Source: Anaeromyces robustus
Lineage: Eukaryota > Neocallimastigomycota > Neocallimastigomycetes > Neocallimastigales > Neocallimastigaceae
DNA length: 62,062 bases
Assembly: GCA_002104895.1 (NCBI GenBank)
Contig: MCFG01000099.1
Coordinates: forward strand, 117,501-179,562
Direction of reading: 5' to 3'
Every line of letters starts with the position of its first letter. The stretch's first letter is position 1. The notes under the pieces were generated by a model that saw only the letters and a list, made by a program, of their open reading frames with translations, was not told the DNA's origin and searched no databases. The position numbers and the translations under genes are program-made. Positions 13,369 through 29,656 of the stretch are shown here, piece after piece.

Positions 13369-14977
13369 TGATGATGATGATGATGGTAATGATAATGATA
13401 ATAACGATAATGATAATAATAATGATAATAAAGAGAATGACAATTCTAAAAAAGAAGAAAATATTAAATCAAATGAAAATTGTATAGACAATAATAATAA
13501 TAAATTTAACAGATTACAATATTTAATATTCAAGAAAAAGGTTAAAGATATTACATTCATATTTGAACATAAATATAAAGAATTAAATGATTTATATCAA
13601 ATAGTAGCAGGCAACATGAAAGAATTTTGTGATAATAACTTTATAAAAAAATTGGATTATACTGATGAAAATAATGAAATTCAACATATTTCTGTTGATA
13701 AATTCTTAAATCTTCAAGATAATTCAGATACTTCTGAATCTAATGCATTATTTAATGAAGGAGAAGGAAAAGATTTAGAAAGTATTGAAATAAAACAAAT
13801 GCCAACAGCTTTTCAGTCTTTAAAAAATAATGTTTTCACTTCGAATCTTTCACGTATTATGAAAAGTAATAGTTTAAAAGAAAGACCTAATAAAAACCCT
13901 AATCAATCTGATCCTTATCTTAATTTAGTCAAAAAGAGAATGTCAGAAGAATATATGACTATAATTGATTCTTTAAGAGAAAGTATTTCCACTCTTAAAT
14001 TATTCTTAAACTATTTAAAGGATGACCGACATTTACAACTCCCTAATAAAAATGGTTCCTATATATCTGAATCACCTGATAACCTTGATCCTCATTCAAC
14101 ATTAATGGAAAATGATATTATTGATAATATTGAAAGAAATGAAAAGGATATAGATAATAAAGGCAATATTAATATGAATGATGAAAATGAATCTAACGAA
14201 GATGTTGCTTTACTTAAACAAAAACTCTATTATGAAATTAAAAATCGTTGGAATATTGAAGAAAAATTAAAATCTCAATATAATCTTTTTGTAACTTTCC
14301 AAAAAATGTTGGATTGCTCTATAAAACAAATTATAGAAAATCAAAACATAATTGAAGAACTTTATGCAAGATTAAGAGAAGCTAATATTAAAATAAAAGA
14401 ATTAGAAGATGAAAATATTAAATTAAAGAATAAATGTCAATCTTTAGAAAAAAAATGGTATAAACAAAATATTTTTAATGATGGTTTTAATGGTAACATT
14501 ATTGCGAATATGGATAAAAGAAAACGTTATTCTCTTCCTCTTACCAATATAAATATAAATACATTTGACAATAATTATGACAACAAAAATTTAAATAATA
14601 TGTTTTCACATAACACAGAAATTTCTAATTCTTCTGCAACATTAAATATACCACAAAAAGAATCTAGTATAAATGTTTCTGATAACGTATCACCTTATAA
14701 TGAATTAGAAGAAGGTGATGATAATGTTGTATTATATAAAACAAAAGACTATCCACTAGATATGGGTGTAGATAGTGATAATGAATTTGAAAGTGATGAA
14801 AGTAATGATCTAAAACATCTACCAAATTCTTTTATTTTAAATGATGAGATTTTCGAAAAAATATCACATATTAAAAATGAAGAAAATAACTATGAAAAGC
14901 AAATTGAAGATCTTATCCAAAAAACAGTTCAATATAAACTTGAAATTTTTGAAAATAACTATTCTTATAAAAATTAA
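8644..14977 (+). CDS. Giant coiled-coil protein with seven 21-residue repeats (unknown family)
   Basis: Four exons (8644-8739, 8880-9018, 9126-9247, 9383-14977) encode 1983 residues. ATG at 8644 was chosen because it opens exon 1, and the exon joins in phase 0 to exon 2. Residues 1-32 are Asn/Tyr-rich. Exons 2-3 encode a conserved-looking helical segment (RLKKELRIRDSALQLALAHT). From about residue 160 to 1410 the protein is almost continuous coiled coil with Ser/Asn breaks, for example near 560-600. Residues 1051-1197 hold seven tandem 21-residue units. Around 1412-1472 is an E/N then D/N low-complexity tract. The C-terminal 500 residues alternate coiled coil with Ser-rich linkers and contain a KRKRYSLPL motif. 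No motor, membrane or signal sequence is visible. The size and heptads suggest a structural scaffold (spindle-pole, cortex or Golgi tether), but I cannot assign a family. Confidence 0.85.
12176..12616 (+). repeat. Seven tandem 63-bp coding repeats
   Basis: Within the coiled-coil gene, seven units of exactly 63 bp (21 residues, three heptads) follow each other without a gap. The consensus is about ENxQMKNSLQxLQxSxSEKEN. Units 2 and 3 are nearly identical in DNA and the outer units have diverged, as expected from step-wise unequal exchange. Confidence 0.9.
13261..13440 (+). repeat. Coding low-complexity tract (GAAAAT then GAT/AAT triplets)
   Basis: Triplet-repeat DNA inside the coiled-coil gene codes for alternating Glu-Asn, then runs of Asp and Asn. 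It forms an acidic disordered hinge after the main coiled coil. Open frames on both strands over this stretch are only translations of the same triplets. Confidence 0.85.
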
Positions 14978-15897
14978 AAAAAAAAATTAATAATAATAAT
15001 GATAATGATAATTATTTTAATATAATTTTAATTAATACTTTTCACATATAATTAAACATTATTTTTATATTTTATATTAAAAATTATCTCATAAAACTCA
15101 ATAATAAATAATATTTTTTAAAAATATTTATTATTTTTTAATATATATCTACAAATATTTATTATTATTAAATAATATTTTTCTTTTCCTCATATCTTTA
15201 TATAATTATCACATATTAATTTTATTACCATTATTAATAATTCAATTAAAAAAGTTTTGTTTTTATCAAATTAATAATAAAATAGATATAATAACTAATT
15301 AATTATTTTTTTATTTCATTATATCAATTTTATTTGAATTTCTTAATAAAAATTATGTATATATAAATTATGTATTTTTATAAAAATATATAAATATCAT
15401 TGTAACTATTAATATCAAATAGATTTTATTAAGAATTTTAATTTAATTTCACAAATAAAAAATATTAATAAATAGAAATTGATATAGATATTATATTATG
15501 CATATTAGTGTTAATATGCATAATATATATTTATATAAAATTTGTTCATTATTTAATTAAAATACATTTCTGTAAATTAAATTTTCAATTATTTAATTAT
15601 TTTTAATTATTAATATAGTTTTTAAAGTTAAGTTTTGATATACATTTCTTTTTCTTTCCGTCATTTCATTTCTCTACTGAAGGATTACTTTTCTTTGAAT
15701 AAATAAACTAAATAAAATTTAATTAATAATTAAAATATCATTAATAAAAAAAATAATATTAGAATTAATATAATACAATCTAATTAATAAATAACATTAA
15801 TATTTAAAATTTAATAAAAAAAAAAAAAAAAAAAATATTAATGTAGAAAATTAATCAATAGGTTCTTTTTTTTTTTCTTCTAAAAAAAAAAAAAGTA

Positions 15898-15946
<49 letters not shown>

Positions 15947-16410
15947 AAATATAAAAATAATAATAAGATACATATAAACTATAAAAGAAAAAGTGATTTT
16001 TCTTTTATTATATGAATGTATTTTATATTAGATTTCAATTTCATGAAATTTAATATATATTAGTAATTTAATATATATTATTAAATTCATTTTAAAATTG
16101 AAATGAATTTCAGTTTATATAAAACAAAAAACATTGAAAAACAAAAGAAAAAAAAATATATTTAAATAAAAGATACTATAATAATAATAATAAAATATGC
16201 AAATATTTATTATTAAAATTTAATAAATAATTATAGTAATATATCTTTAAAAATATTGTTAAAAAAATACATTAATATTATTATAATAAGGTATATGAAA
16301 ACCTATTACATAATATTATAAAATATTTTTTATTTTTTATTTTTAATTATAAATATAAATTTATTAAAAAATTAAAAGAATAAAAAATTTTGCATAATAA
16401 TAATTTGAAA
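14978..16410. other. Intergenic region with stem-loop and 45-nt A-run
   Basis: About 1.4 kb between two large genes on the same strand. It holds a 16-bp perfect stem-loop (15492-15527) and an A-run at 15899-15943. A TTCTTTTTT/AAAAAAAA pair lies near 15860-15895. No coding frame is supportable. Confidence 0.7.
15492..15527. repeat. Perfect 16-bp stem-loop with 4-nt loop
   Basis: Arms 15492-15507 and 15512-15527 are exact reverse complements around the loop GTGT; the arm contains TTATGCATATTA. It lies 515 bp past the stop codon of the upstream gene and 880 bp before the next start. Confidence 0.9.
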
Positions 16411-16989
16411 ATGTTATGTGCAACAATTCCAAAAAATAATATAAGTGAAAAAGATAACAATCAAATAAATTTGAAAAAAGATAATTCAAATTTATTTAAA
16501 GAAAAATCTATAGACAAAAAACCTGAATCATTATTACATGATTTATCATTAGCTTTTGCTACAAATAATGAAAAAGGAAATATTATTTTTAAAGATAATT
16601 CTTTCAATCAAAATAATATTAATGAAGAAGAAATTATAAAAAACAATTATAAACCCACTAAAAGTAATAGTACAGTTGATCTTCCATTAGCCAATGGTAG
16701 TAATAGCTCACTTAATAGCTATGATATTTCTAAAATATCTTGTGAAGATATTTCTTCTCATAATAAATTATCTAATTTATCGTGTTCTTCAATTAGATCT
16801 GTAGAGTATAACAATAATGCTAATGTTAAAAATTCATTGGAAAATAATACACAAATTTCTATGTCTGAAGATGAATCTTTTATATATAATTCACATTTAA
16901 GTGAAATTGATAGGAATGAAGATATTAAAGATTTGAGAATTAAACTGAAAAAAGCTATAAAATCTTTAGATAAAAAAAAGAATGGTATT

Positions 16990-17025
<36 letters not shown>

Positions 17026-18860
17026 TTGTTAACAAAATATTATAATTAATATTCAATATTCTTTTTTTCTTAACAATATACGATATAATTTATTTATAAT
17101 AATTTACTTTATTACTATTAAAAAAGATTTAACTTTAGCGGCTGTTATTGGACAGTGTCTTCTTGAAGCTAATACCAACTTAAAATCCATAAATAATAAA
17201 TTAATGAGTAAAAGAGGCAATTATAACATTTCTTTTTTTTTTTTTGGAAATAATTAATACTTTATAAAAGAAATAAATTCCATATAATACTAATTATTAT
17301 CTAAAATAAATTCAATTATAATCTAGATCATGATAATGATAAAAGTTCTATTTCTTCCAGTTATATGCTTACCAGTGATATGGATCCTTCATCTTCATCA
17401 ATAATTAATAAAAAAACTAATAGTAATAGTAAAAATAATAAGATCCGTGTTTATACAGGTATTGGACGTCAAGAAAAAAACCATTTAAACTTATACCCTG
17501 AAAATGGAAGTCTTGATGAAAATACATATAACAGTGTTGTTGGTAAGTTAATATATATAGATAAATTATATATTATAATCATTACTATCATAATTAAAAT
17601 ATATAATATTAATATTTGTATATTTAGAATATCATGAGGAAAATTACAATAAATTAATAAAAAAATTAACTGATATTAATAATCAGTTAGAAAATAGTAA
17701 TTTTGATCTAAGAAGACAAGTAAATGATTTGGAAGAAGTAGTTAAAAATACAAAAAATAAATATAATAGAGGTTTATTAGAATCTGAAAAAAAACTAACT
17801 GAAATGGAAGATAAATTGAATGTTATGACAGAATTAAATAATAAATTATTTAAAGATAATCATGATCTTATGAAGGAATTCAGTAACAATAATAACAATA
17901 AAAACAATGATATAGAGCAAGAACAAAAATTAATTGACTCATTATATAATGAATTATATGATATGCAACATAAAATTGAAGAAGTTAATAATAATAAAGA
18001 AAAATGTGAAAAGAAATATGAAGAACTTAATAAAGAATATATTAAATCACAAGGTAAGTATCTAAAAATTATATATAATAAAATGATCATAGATATATTA
18101 ATAATTTATATTAATTAAAAAATTATATTTTTATGTTAATGATATATGCTATCATTTTTTTTATATATTGTAATAATTATAATATATATTCTTATATTAT
18201 TAATTATAAAAAGACGAAATTGATGAACTTAAAAAAGTTCAAGAACAAAATAAAATTATTGAGCAAGTTTATAATGAGCAAGAAAATCGTATAAAAGAAT
18301 TACATGAATATATGGAATATCAAAGAGATTATATTAGTCGACTTGAAAATCAGCTGTTTTTCTGTACTTTTAACCCAGTTAATAATCAAAAAATCAATAA
18401 TAAAAAATTTATAGACTTCAATAACGATAATATGAAAGATCGTATTATTGAGATAACAGTTGATGAAAGTACAGAATCGGATAAAGATGAAAGTGAAAAT
18501 GATAACTTTGACGATATTAGTAATGAAAATGATGATAGTAATATTGTAGAGGGTAATATTAATAATATTGAAAATAATCGTATTCTTACTAATGACCAAG
18601 TAAAAAACAATAATAATAAAAATAATAATACAGATGCTCGTTTTCAAAACTCACAATTAGTCTTATATAGTCCTAATATTTTTCATCAAATATTAAGTAA
18701 TGCGAATAATATTAATTATAATAATATGAACAATAATGTTGCAATAGATAATAATAAAATAAATATTAATGATGACAATAATGATATTATTAATTCTAAC
18801 GATTATAATAAAGAAAATAATATTGTAATAAATAATTCTAACTCCAAAAAAAGGATTAGT

Positions 18861-18894
<34 letters not shown>

Positions 18895-20327
18895 GAGTGA
18901 GTATTAATGGAAATATCAGTTATAATAAAAAGAAAAAAAATAGTATTAATGGTAATGGAGATATTACTAAACAAATAATTCATAATGAAAATAAATTTGA
19001 TACTCCAAGTAATAAATATATCAGTAAAAGAAGAGCTAGTTTTAATAATGTCTTTACTAAAGATACCAAACGTATTAGTTTTAACGAAAAACCACGTAGA
19101 AAATGTAAATTTTATTAAAAAAATAGTATATATATTTCATCTATATAAATTATTTATATTATTTGATATTCATATTTATATCTTTTTATGTATATATATT
19201 TATCTATTTTTTTCTATCATTAAATAATTTTATATACTTGATTTAGCACTAAATGTAATACCAAATAATCAATTTATATATTCATTTGGACATCCTATGT
19301 ACGATAGCAATAAATTATTAAAAAGTTCTGAAGATTTTTCTAACAGAGGTAATGTAATTCATTAAAAGTAAATAATGAAAAAGATTAATATATTAAATAA
19401 ATATTATTAATTGATATTATTCTTGAAAATATATATTAAATAAAACATTTATTATATATAGATTCACTTAAGCAAGAAAATGACGAATCATTAAATATTT
19501 TTCAACAAGATATTAAAAAAATATTTAAACCAAGACCACCTGTAAAAAAAATGAAAATGAACAAGCAAGAAAAAAAAATGATAAAAAAAATAAAAATGGA
19601 CAAATTAAATGATATTATTCAAACATCTGAAAATTCTGCTTTATATACCCCATCCTCTTCTTATATTGCAATACCTAAAAATAATTCATTTAACTCTTTA
19701 TCTTCTTCATCAATTAAAGGTTCATTTATGGATGATTCCAAAGATTTTGTTACTTCTAACAATATGAGTATAATTCAGCCAATACAATCGCTGGAATCTG
19801 AACCAGATAACATTAATCCTCTTAATCAAGAAGAAAATATAAATAATGAAAATAAAAAGCATTATAACAATATATCATTACCATCTCCACCTCAATCACC
19901 AACACCTTTGCAACGAAATATAACTAAAACTATTCAATCTATTAATAATTTTCAAGAAGATACTTCAGATATATCATTTTTAAATAATATCAAAGCACAA
20001 CATCCCTTCAACGAAAAAAGTCATGAAACAAATAATAAACTTCAGAAGAAAACTTTTAAATCTATTTTCTTAAAAAATACATTTTCTCCAAACTTTTCTT
20101 CGTCCAATAGTCTATCTTCACCTTCAAATTCAGATTTGTTTCCACCAGTAAAATCTGGTTTTTCAACACCCTCAGTTTCCTCTTGGACAGTTTCTTCTTC
20201 AAATAAAAATAATAAAAATGATACATCTAATATATTAAAAGGTGGTAGTACAAGTACTTTAGATATACATTCATTTGCTTCAGATTTAGATTTAAGTACA
20301 CAAATTATTGTTAAAAATGATTCAGAA

Positions 20328-20361
<34 letters not shown>

Positions 20362-20807
20362 TTAATATTAATAATAATAATAATTTTAACAATAATATGA
20401 AAACATCTGAAGGTTTATGGAATAAAAAAAACAATATTGGAAATGAATCAGAACTTAAAAATAATAATGGTGAAGTTTCTAATATTATAAACAATGTTAG
20501 TGATAATGATAATAACAGTTTAATGAAACAAAAAAATGAAGAAACTCATAAAAATAGAAATAAAGTTGCTAAAATATTAATTAAAGGCTGGATTCATGTA
20601 GTGGATAGCTTTTCATTATTTAATCCTTATCATTCAAATTATCGATTAGATTCTTATTCCTATGATAATAAGGAGAATAAAAATGATGATACTACCACTA
20701 ATACTGATAGCGATACCAATCTGGAACAGAAAAGCAAAGCTATTATACCTTATGAACCTAATCAATATCAACTTCCAACCACACATTTTTGGAATAGTTA
20801 TTATTAA
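16411..20807 (+). CDS. Asn/Ser-rich coiled-coil protein with K/R-R-x-S cluster (unknown family)
   Basis: Seven exons (16411-16984, 17127-17207, 17327-17542, 17628-18053, 18214-19104, 19247-19348, 19462-20807) join in frame to 1211 residues. Residues 1-190 are Ser/Asn-rich and disordered (STVDLPLANGS, SSIRSVEY). Exon 2 has a short hydrophobic helix, LAAVIGQCLLEAN. Residues about 295-490 form a coiled coil. Residues 500-640 are acidic and Asn-rich. Residues 644-721 contain five basic-Ser motifs (KRISIN, KRVSIN, KKNSIN, RRASFN, KRISFN). The last exon is Ser/Pro-rich with a SPPQSPTPLQR motif and ends in a distinct segment, ILIKGWIHVVDSFSLFNPYHS, then HFWNSYY. Exon 2 has two possible donors 9 nt apart (GT at 17208, GC at 17217); both keep the frame. 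Domain order suggests a phospho-regulated scaffold. I cannot name the family. Confidence 0.78.
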
Positions 20808-21641
20808 TAATAAATAAAATAATAGCATCTCTACAAAGAATTAATATATATATATATATATATTGTATTTAACACTTTGTTTTTTGTTTTCGTTTTTTTT
20901 TTTTTTTTTTTTAATTTTCAAAAATTGAAAATAATAATAACAAAAATATTACAATAAAATAAATATCACACAAAGTAATAATATAATAATACTATATGAT
21001 TACATTTTATAAATGCATATCTTTTTAATTTTATATACCTTTTTAATTTATATAATATATCTATACTATATAGTTTATTATAAAAATTTTCCCTTTTTTT
21101 TTTTTATATTAATTTTTTTCTCCACATATATATTGTAATTATTAAATTATTTTATTAAAAAAATTAAAAATTAATATAAAAAATAATAAAGAAAAAAAAA
21201 AAACATAAGCAATAAAATATATATATATATATTAATATAAAAATAAAAATCATAAATACATAAAAATAAAATATAAAAACAAAAATTATATATATATATA
21301 AATAAATTAAAAAAAAAATAAAAAATAAAAAAATAAATAAAAAAAAAAAGCATTATTTTCATTAAGAATTTATTAATATTTTTATTTATATTCTCATAAT
21401 TTAATTATGATTTTGAAATTGAATGATTATTATATTAAATTATGAAATACTGTTGTTATTTTATAATTAAAGAAATAATTAGTGAATTATATAAAAATGA
21501 AAGAAGAAAAAGAAAAAAGGTATTTCATTTATATAATGATTTCAATTATGAATTTGTTTTTATTAATAAAAAGGAATAAAAAAGTTTACTTATAATAATA
21601 AAAAAAGTAACAATTAAAATAAAATTTAACTATTATTATTA
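20808..21641. other. Convergent 3' spacer
   Basis: 834 bp between the ends of the coiled-coil gene (+) and CDC45 (-). It is A/T-rich with a T-tract near 20895-20912, T-runs near 21094 and A-runs near 21190-21345. No gene is seen; both terminators must lie here. Confidence 0.7.
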
Positions 21642-25862
<4,221 letters not shown>

Positions 25863-27131
25863 ATCGATATTGATAACAGTTTATATTAAATTGAATATGT
25901 AATAAGAATACTTGATAATAGGTACAAAAAAAGTAACTTTTATATTTAATATATTAGAAATAAAATTTTTATCTTTGAAGCTACTAATAAAATTCTATTT
26001 CCAATATTAAATTTTAAAATGATTTATATTAAAATGATAAAAAATAAAATAATTATATGTATAAATCTTCCAATATTTATTCATTTATACAATATTTTTA
26101 TTATATAAAATTCTGAGTATAAAACTGTTGAATTTAAATATAATTTATTAACTTTAAAATTTTTCTTTTGTTAATAATAACTAAATATTACTGATATTCA
26201 TGAACTAAAATCGTTCTAAAACAATCATATTGAATTTAATACTTTATGTAATTTTAAAATTTTTATAAAAAATAAATTATTAAAAGAAAAATTTAATTCA
26301 ACAATATATATATTAAAGCTTCTAATTATAAATATACAATCTAAATAAATTACTGTTAGAAAAAAAAAAAAAAGAATGAATGAATGAATTATAAAATTGT
26401 AAAGATAAAGTAAAAAGTAATTTCTTATTTTTTTTTTAAGAAAATGAATAAAAATTAATAAATAAAAATTAAAATTATTAATGTAATATATTACAATATA
26501 GGATTATAATATATTAATATTTATTAATATTTATAATATTTTTATTAATTAAAAATTTATAAATTACATACAATTTAAATTTAAATAAAACAGATTTTAA
26601 AATAAAAATTAAAAATTATAATAATATATAGGTCAATTTTTATTTAATTTTTACTACAATTTTTAAATATTATAAGACATAATATACTAATAATATTATC
26701 CTTTTTTTTTAATTTCTTATATTTAATAATGAAAAGTAGTATCATTGTAAATATATATATTGTCTTAGTATTTACCTAAGACTGCAATTACGTTAATAAT
26801 TGTAAATATATACTAATTTAATTTCAAAAAAAAATAATATATATAATATTAATTCATATTTTTCATCATTTATATTTTTTTTGATGACTACATTTTTTTT
26901 TTATTTTTAATTAAAAAAAATCAAAATATATTAGAAATAATATATAATTTTTATATATTAATTTATAATAATAACAATAATTCAAAATTTTATTATTGGT
27001 CTGAATTAAGGACAATGTAAAAATTTTCTTGTCCATAAAAAAAACTAATTATTTTTTTAAATATGTATATATTACACGTGCAATACATAAATATATTTTT
27101 ATATACTTTATATCATATTTATTTATTTATT

Positions 27132-27237
<106 letters not shown>

Positions 27238-27397
27238 ATATTTATATATTTATTTATTTATACATTTATTTATACATATATATAGTTTTATATATTATAA
27301 ACTTTTAATATTTTCAAATAACAAATTGTACATACATCATATTTATTTATAAATATATCCATATGAGCAACTTTTAGAGAAAAAAGAGTTTTACTAA

Positions 27398-27586
27398 AAT
27401 GAAAATTATTTTTATGCTAACCCTAATGTAGTAAAGGTTATTAAAACTAACCCTAGATATAAAGTAAAATTAAAAATTATTGATTTAGAAAATAAATTAA
27501 GATTTATAGACAATAAAGTAATAAATAATATGGATGATTCATTACATTGTAAAAGATGTAATAATAATAACATTGAAAATTATTGA
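27398..27586 (+). pseudogene. Decayed coding fragment, unknown protein
   Basis: A 63-codon open stretch (62 residues then TGA) without an ATG start is flanked by pure A/T spacer. It begins right after an in-frame TAA. Its translation has a normal residue mixture, for example NPNVVKVIKTNPRYKVKLK, and ends with a HCKRC motif, unlike the Ile/Tyr/Asn translations around it. Two CTAACCC strings in it are coincidental to Asn-Pro codons. No acceptor site joins it to an upstream exon in frame. I read it as the remnant of a lost gene or an unrecognised single exon. No family can be named. Confidence 0.4.
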
Positions 27587-29616
27587 TTTATTTGTATATA
27601 TATATAATTAAATATTTCTTGAAAAAAAAAATAATTTTATATTATATAATATAAAAAAGAATAAATTTAAGATTTAACAATTATTTAAATATAACAATAT
27701 TGATTTAAATTTTAATTAAAAATATAGGTGAAGAGAAAAAAAAAAAAGATAAAATAAAATTTTAATAATTTTTAATTATTTTATATTTAATTTAACATAT
27801 TAGACATTGATATTTAAAACAATTATTAAAAATTATAAGAATAAATACAAAATATTTGTCAAATATTTAATTTTCTATTTATTTTATTATACAATAATTT
27901 TAAATATTAATATTGAAATTTAATATTTTATAATTTCATTATTAGAATGATAATATTCAATAAACATCATAGTAAAATTTTATGAAATGAAAAAAGTTAA
28001 TAAATAAATAAATAAATACTACTATTAAATTATTATTAAATAATATTTATGTTAAATTTTATTATATTAACTTTTTTAGTAAATATTGTTATTATATTAT
28101 TATTAAATAAAATAATATTTATGTTTAATTTTATTATATATATAAGTATAATTCATAAAATTATTAAAAAAAACTATTTTTTTTAAAAAAGTTGAAAATC
28201 AAAATGAGTTACTTATCGTTTCTGCATATACAGTATGAATATATTGTTTTTATCAATATCAAATAATATTTTCTTTTACATTTTCAATTAATAAAAATAT
28301 GTATAAATAAAAATATGTATAAATAAAAATAATATTTATATATAAAAAGATTAGTAAATGAAATAAAAAATATCATTTATTATTACTAATTATAAAATTG
28401 TAATTGATATACGAAAATTTCTAACAGTATAAATAAATATAATTTCTGTGTAATTAAGATTTCCAAATTTGTTTATTAATAAAAAGTTTAATAAAAAAAA
28501 TAATTATTGAATAAAATTTTTTGAAAATAGATATTAAATATATCTATATTTGTATTTATTTATTAAATCATTAATTATTTGATATATATATATTGACAAT
28601 ATGATAAAGATGCTTCTTTAATTATTTTTTGAGTAATTTTAAAATTAAAATGATTATGTATATAAGGAATTTAATAATACTTTATATTGAATATAATTTT
28701 ATTGCAATTATTAATAATTATTATTTTTTATATTTATTTAATCAATTTTTTATGAAATACTTTAATATTTAAAGGTAACGAATAGTATATGATTTAAATA
28801 CTATATATGATATAACTATTACATTAAGAGAATATTTTAACAATGTTAACATAGTAAAAAACAAAAAAAAAAAAGATAAGTAAAGTAAGAAAAAAGTTTA
28901 ATTAATATGAAAAAAGTCCTACAATCTTTATATATATATTGTATAAACGCTGTTCATTTATATAAAATTTTATTAAATTATAATTAATAATTGATAATTG
29001 ATTTAAATAAACAACAACAAAAATGAACCATTTTATTATTTTTAGGTTTAATTTTTTTTTAAAAAAAAAAAAAAAAATTAAATTAAAAAATATTCATATG
29101 GAAAGTGACACAGATGTTTAATCATAATAATTCATTATAATAGTTTTTTAAGTTTTATTTTATATAACCAATCATTATCGGGGATTTTTGTATATTTTTG
29201 AATTTCTGTAAAAATTTTTAATTAAAATAATAAATAAAAAGGAAAATTATACTTAATAAATTATACTTAATAGAATTTAATTATATAAAAAAATAAGTAC
29301 TGGAAAAACTATATAAATAATTGAAGAATTGAATAACTATAGAAAATAATTAAAAAATAACATACTTCTTTTATCTCTATATATTTGATTTGATTTTAAG
29401 TGTAAAAATCATTATTTATATTTCATACAATATATAAGTAATATTTAATTTAATTAATTTGTTAATATTATTAATTAATTTCATTATTGGTGTGACAAAT
29501 ACCAGATATTTAAATTTATTCCATATGTAGAATAGATTTAAAAAGCCACTCAGTTAATTTGAATTTGTTAATTTTTTTTTTAACTTAAATTTTTTCTGTT
29601 TTTTTTCTGTTTTTTT

Positions 29617-29656
<40 letters not shown>

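Noticed and set aside
13039-13560. 173-codon minus-strand frame rich in Leu/Ser
   Set aside because: Antisense shadow of the Asp/Asn/Glu tract of the coiled-coil gene.
17217-17218. GC-AG intron as the primary model for intron 2 of the Asn/Ser-rich gene
   Set aside because: A GT donor 9 nt upstream works equally well in frame, so the rarer type is not needed.
27416-27460. Two CTAACCCTA strings resembling telomere repeats
   Set aside because: Only two copies, 33 bp apart and within a coding-like frame; not a telomeric tract.
29480-29560. Slightly GC-richer stretch that might be coding
   Set aside because: Only about 15 codons are open in any frame and no splice signals fit.
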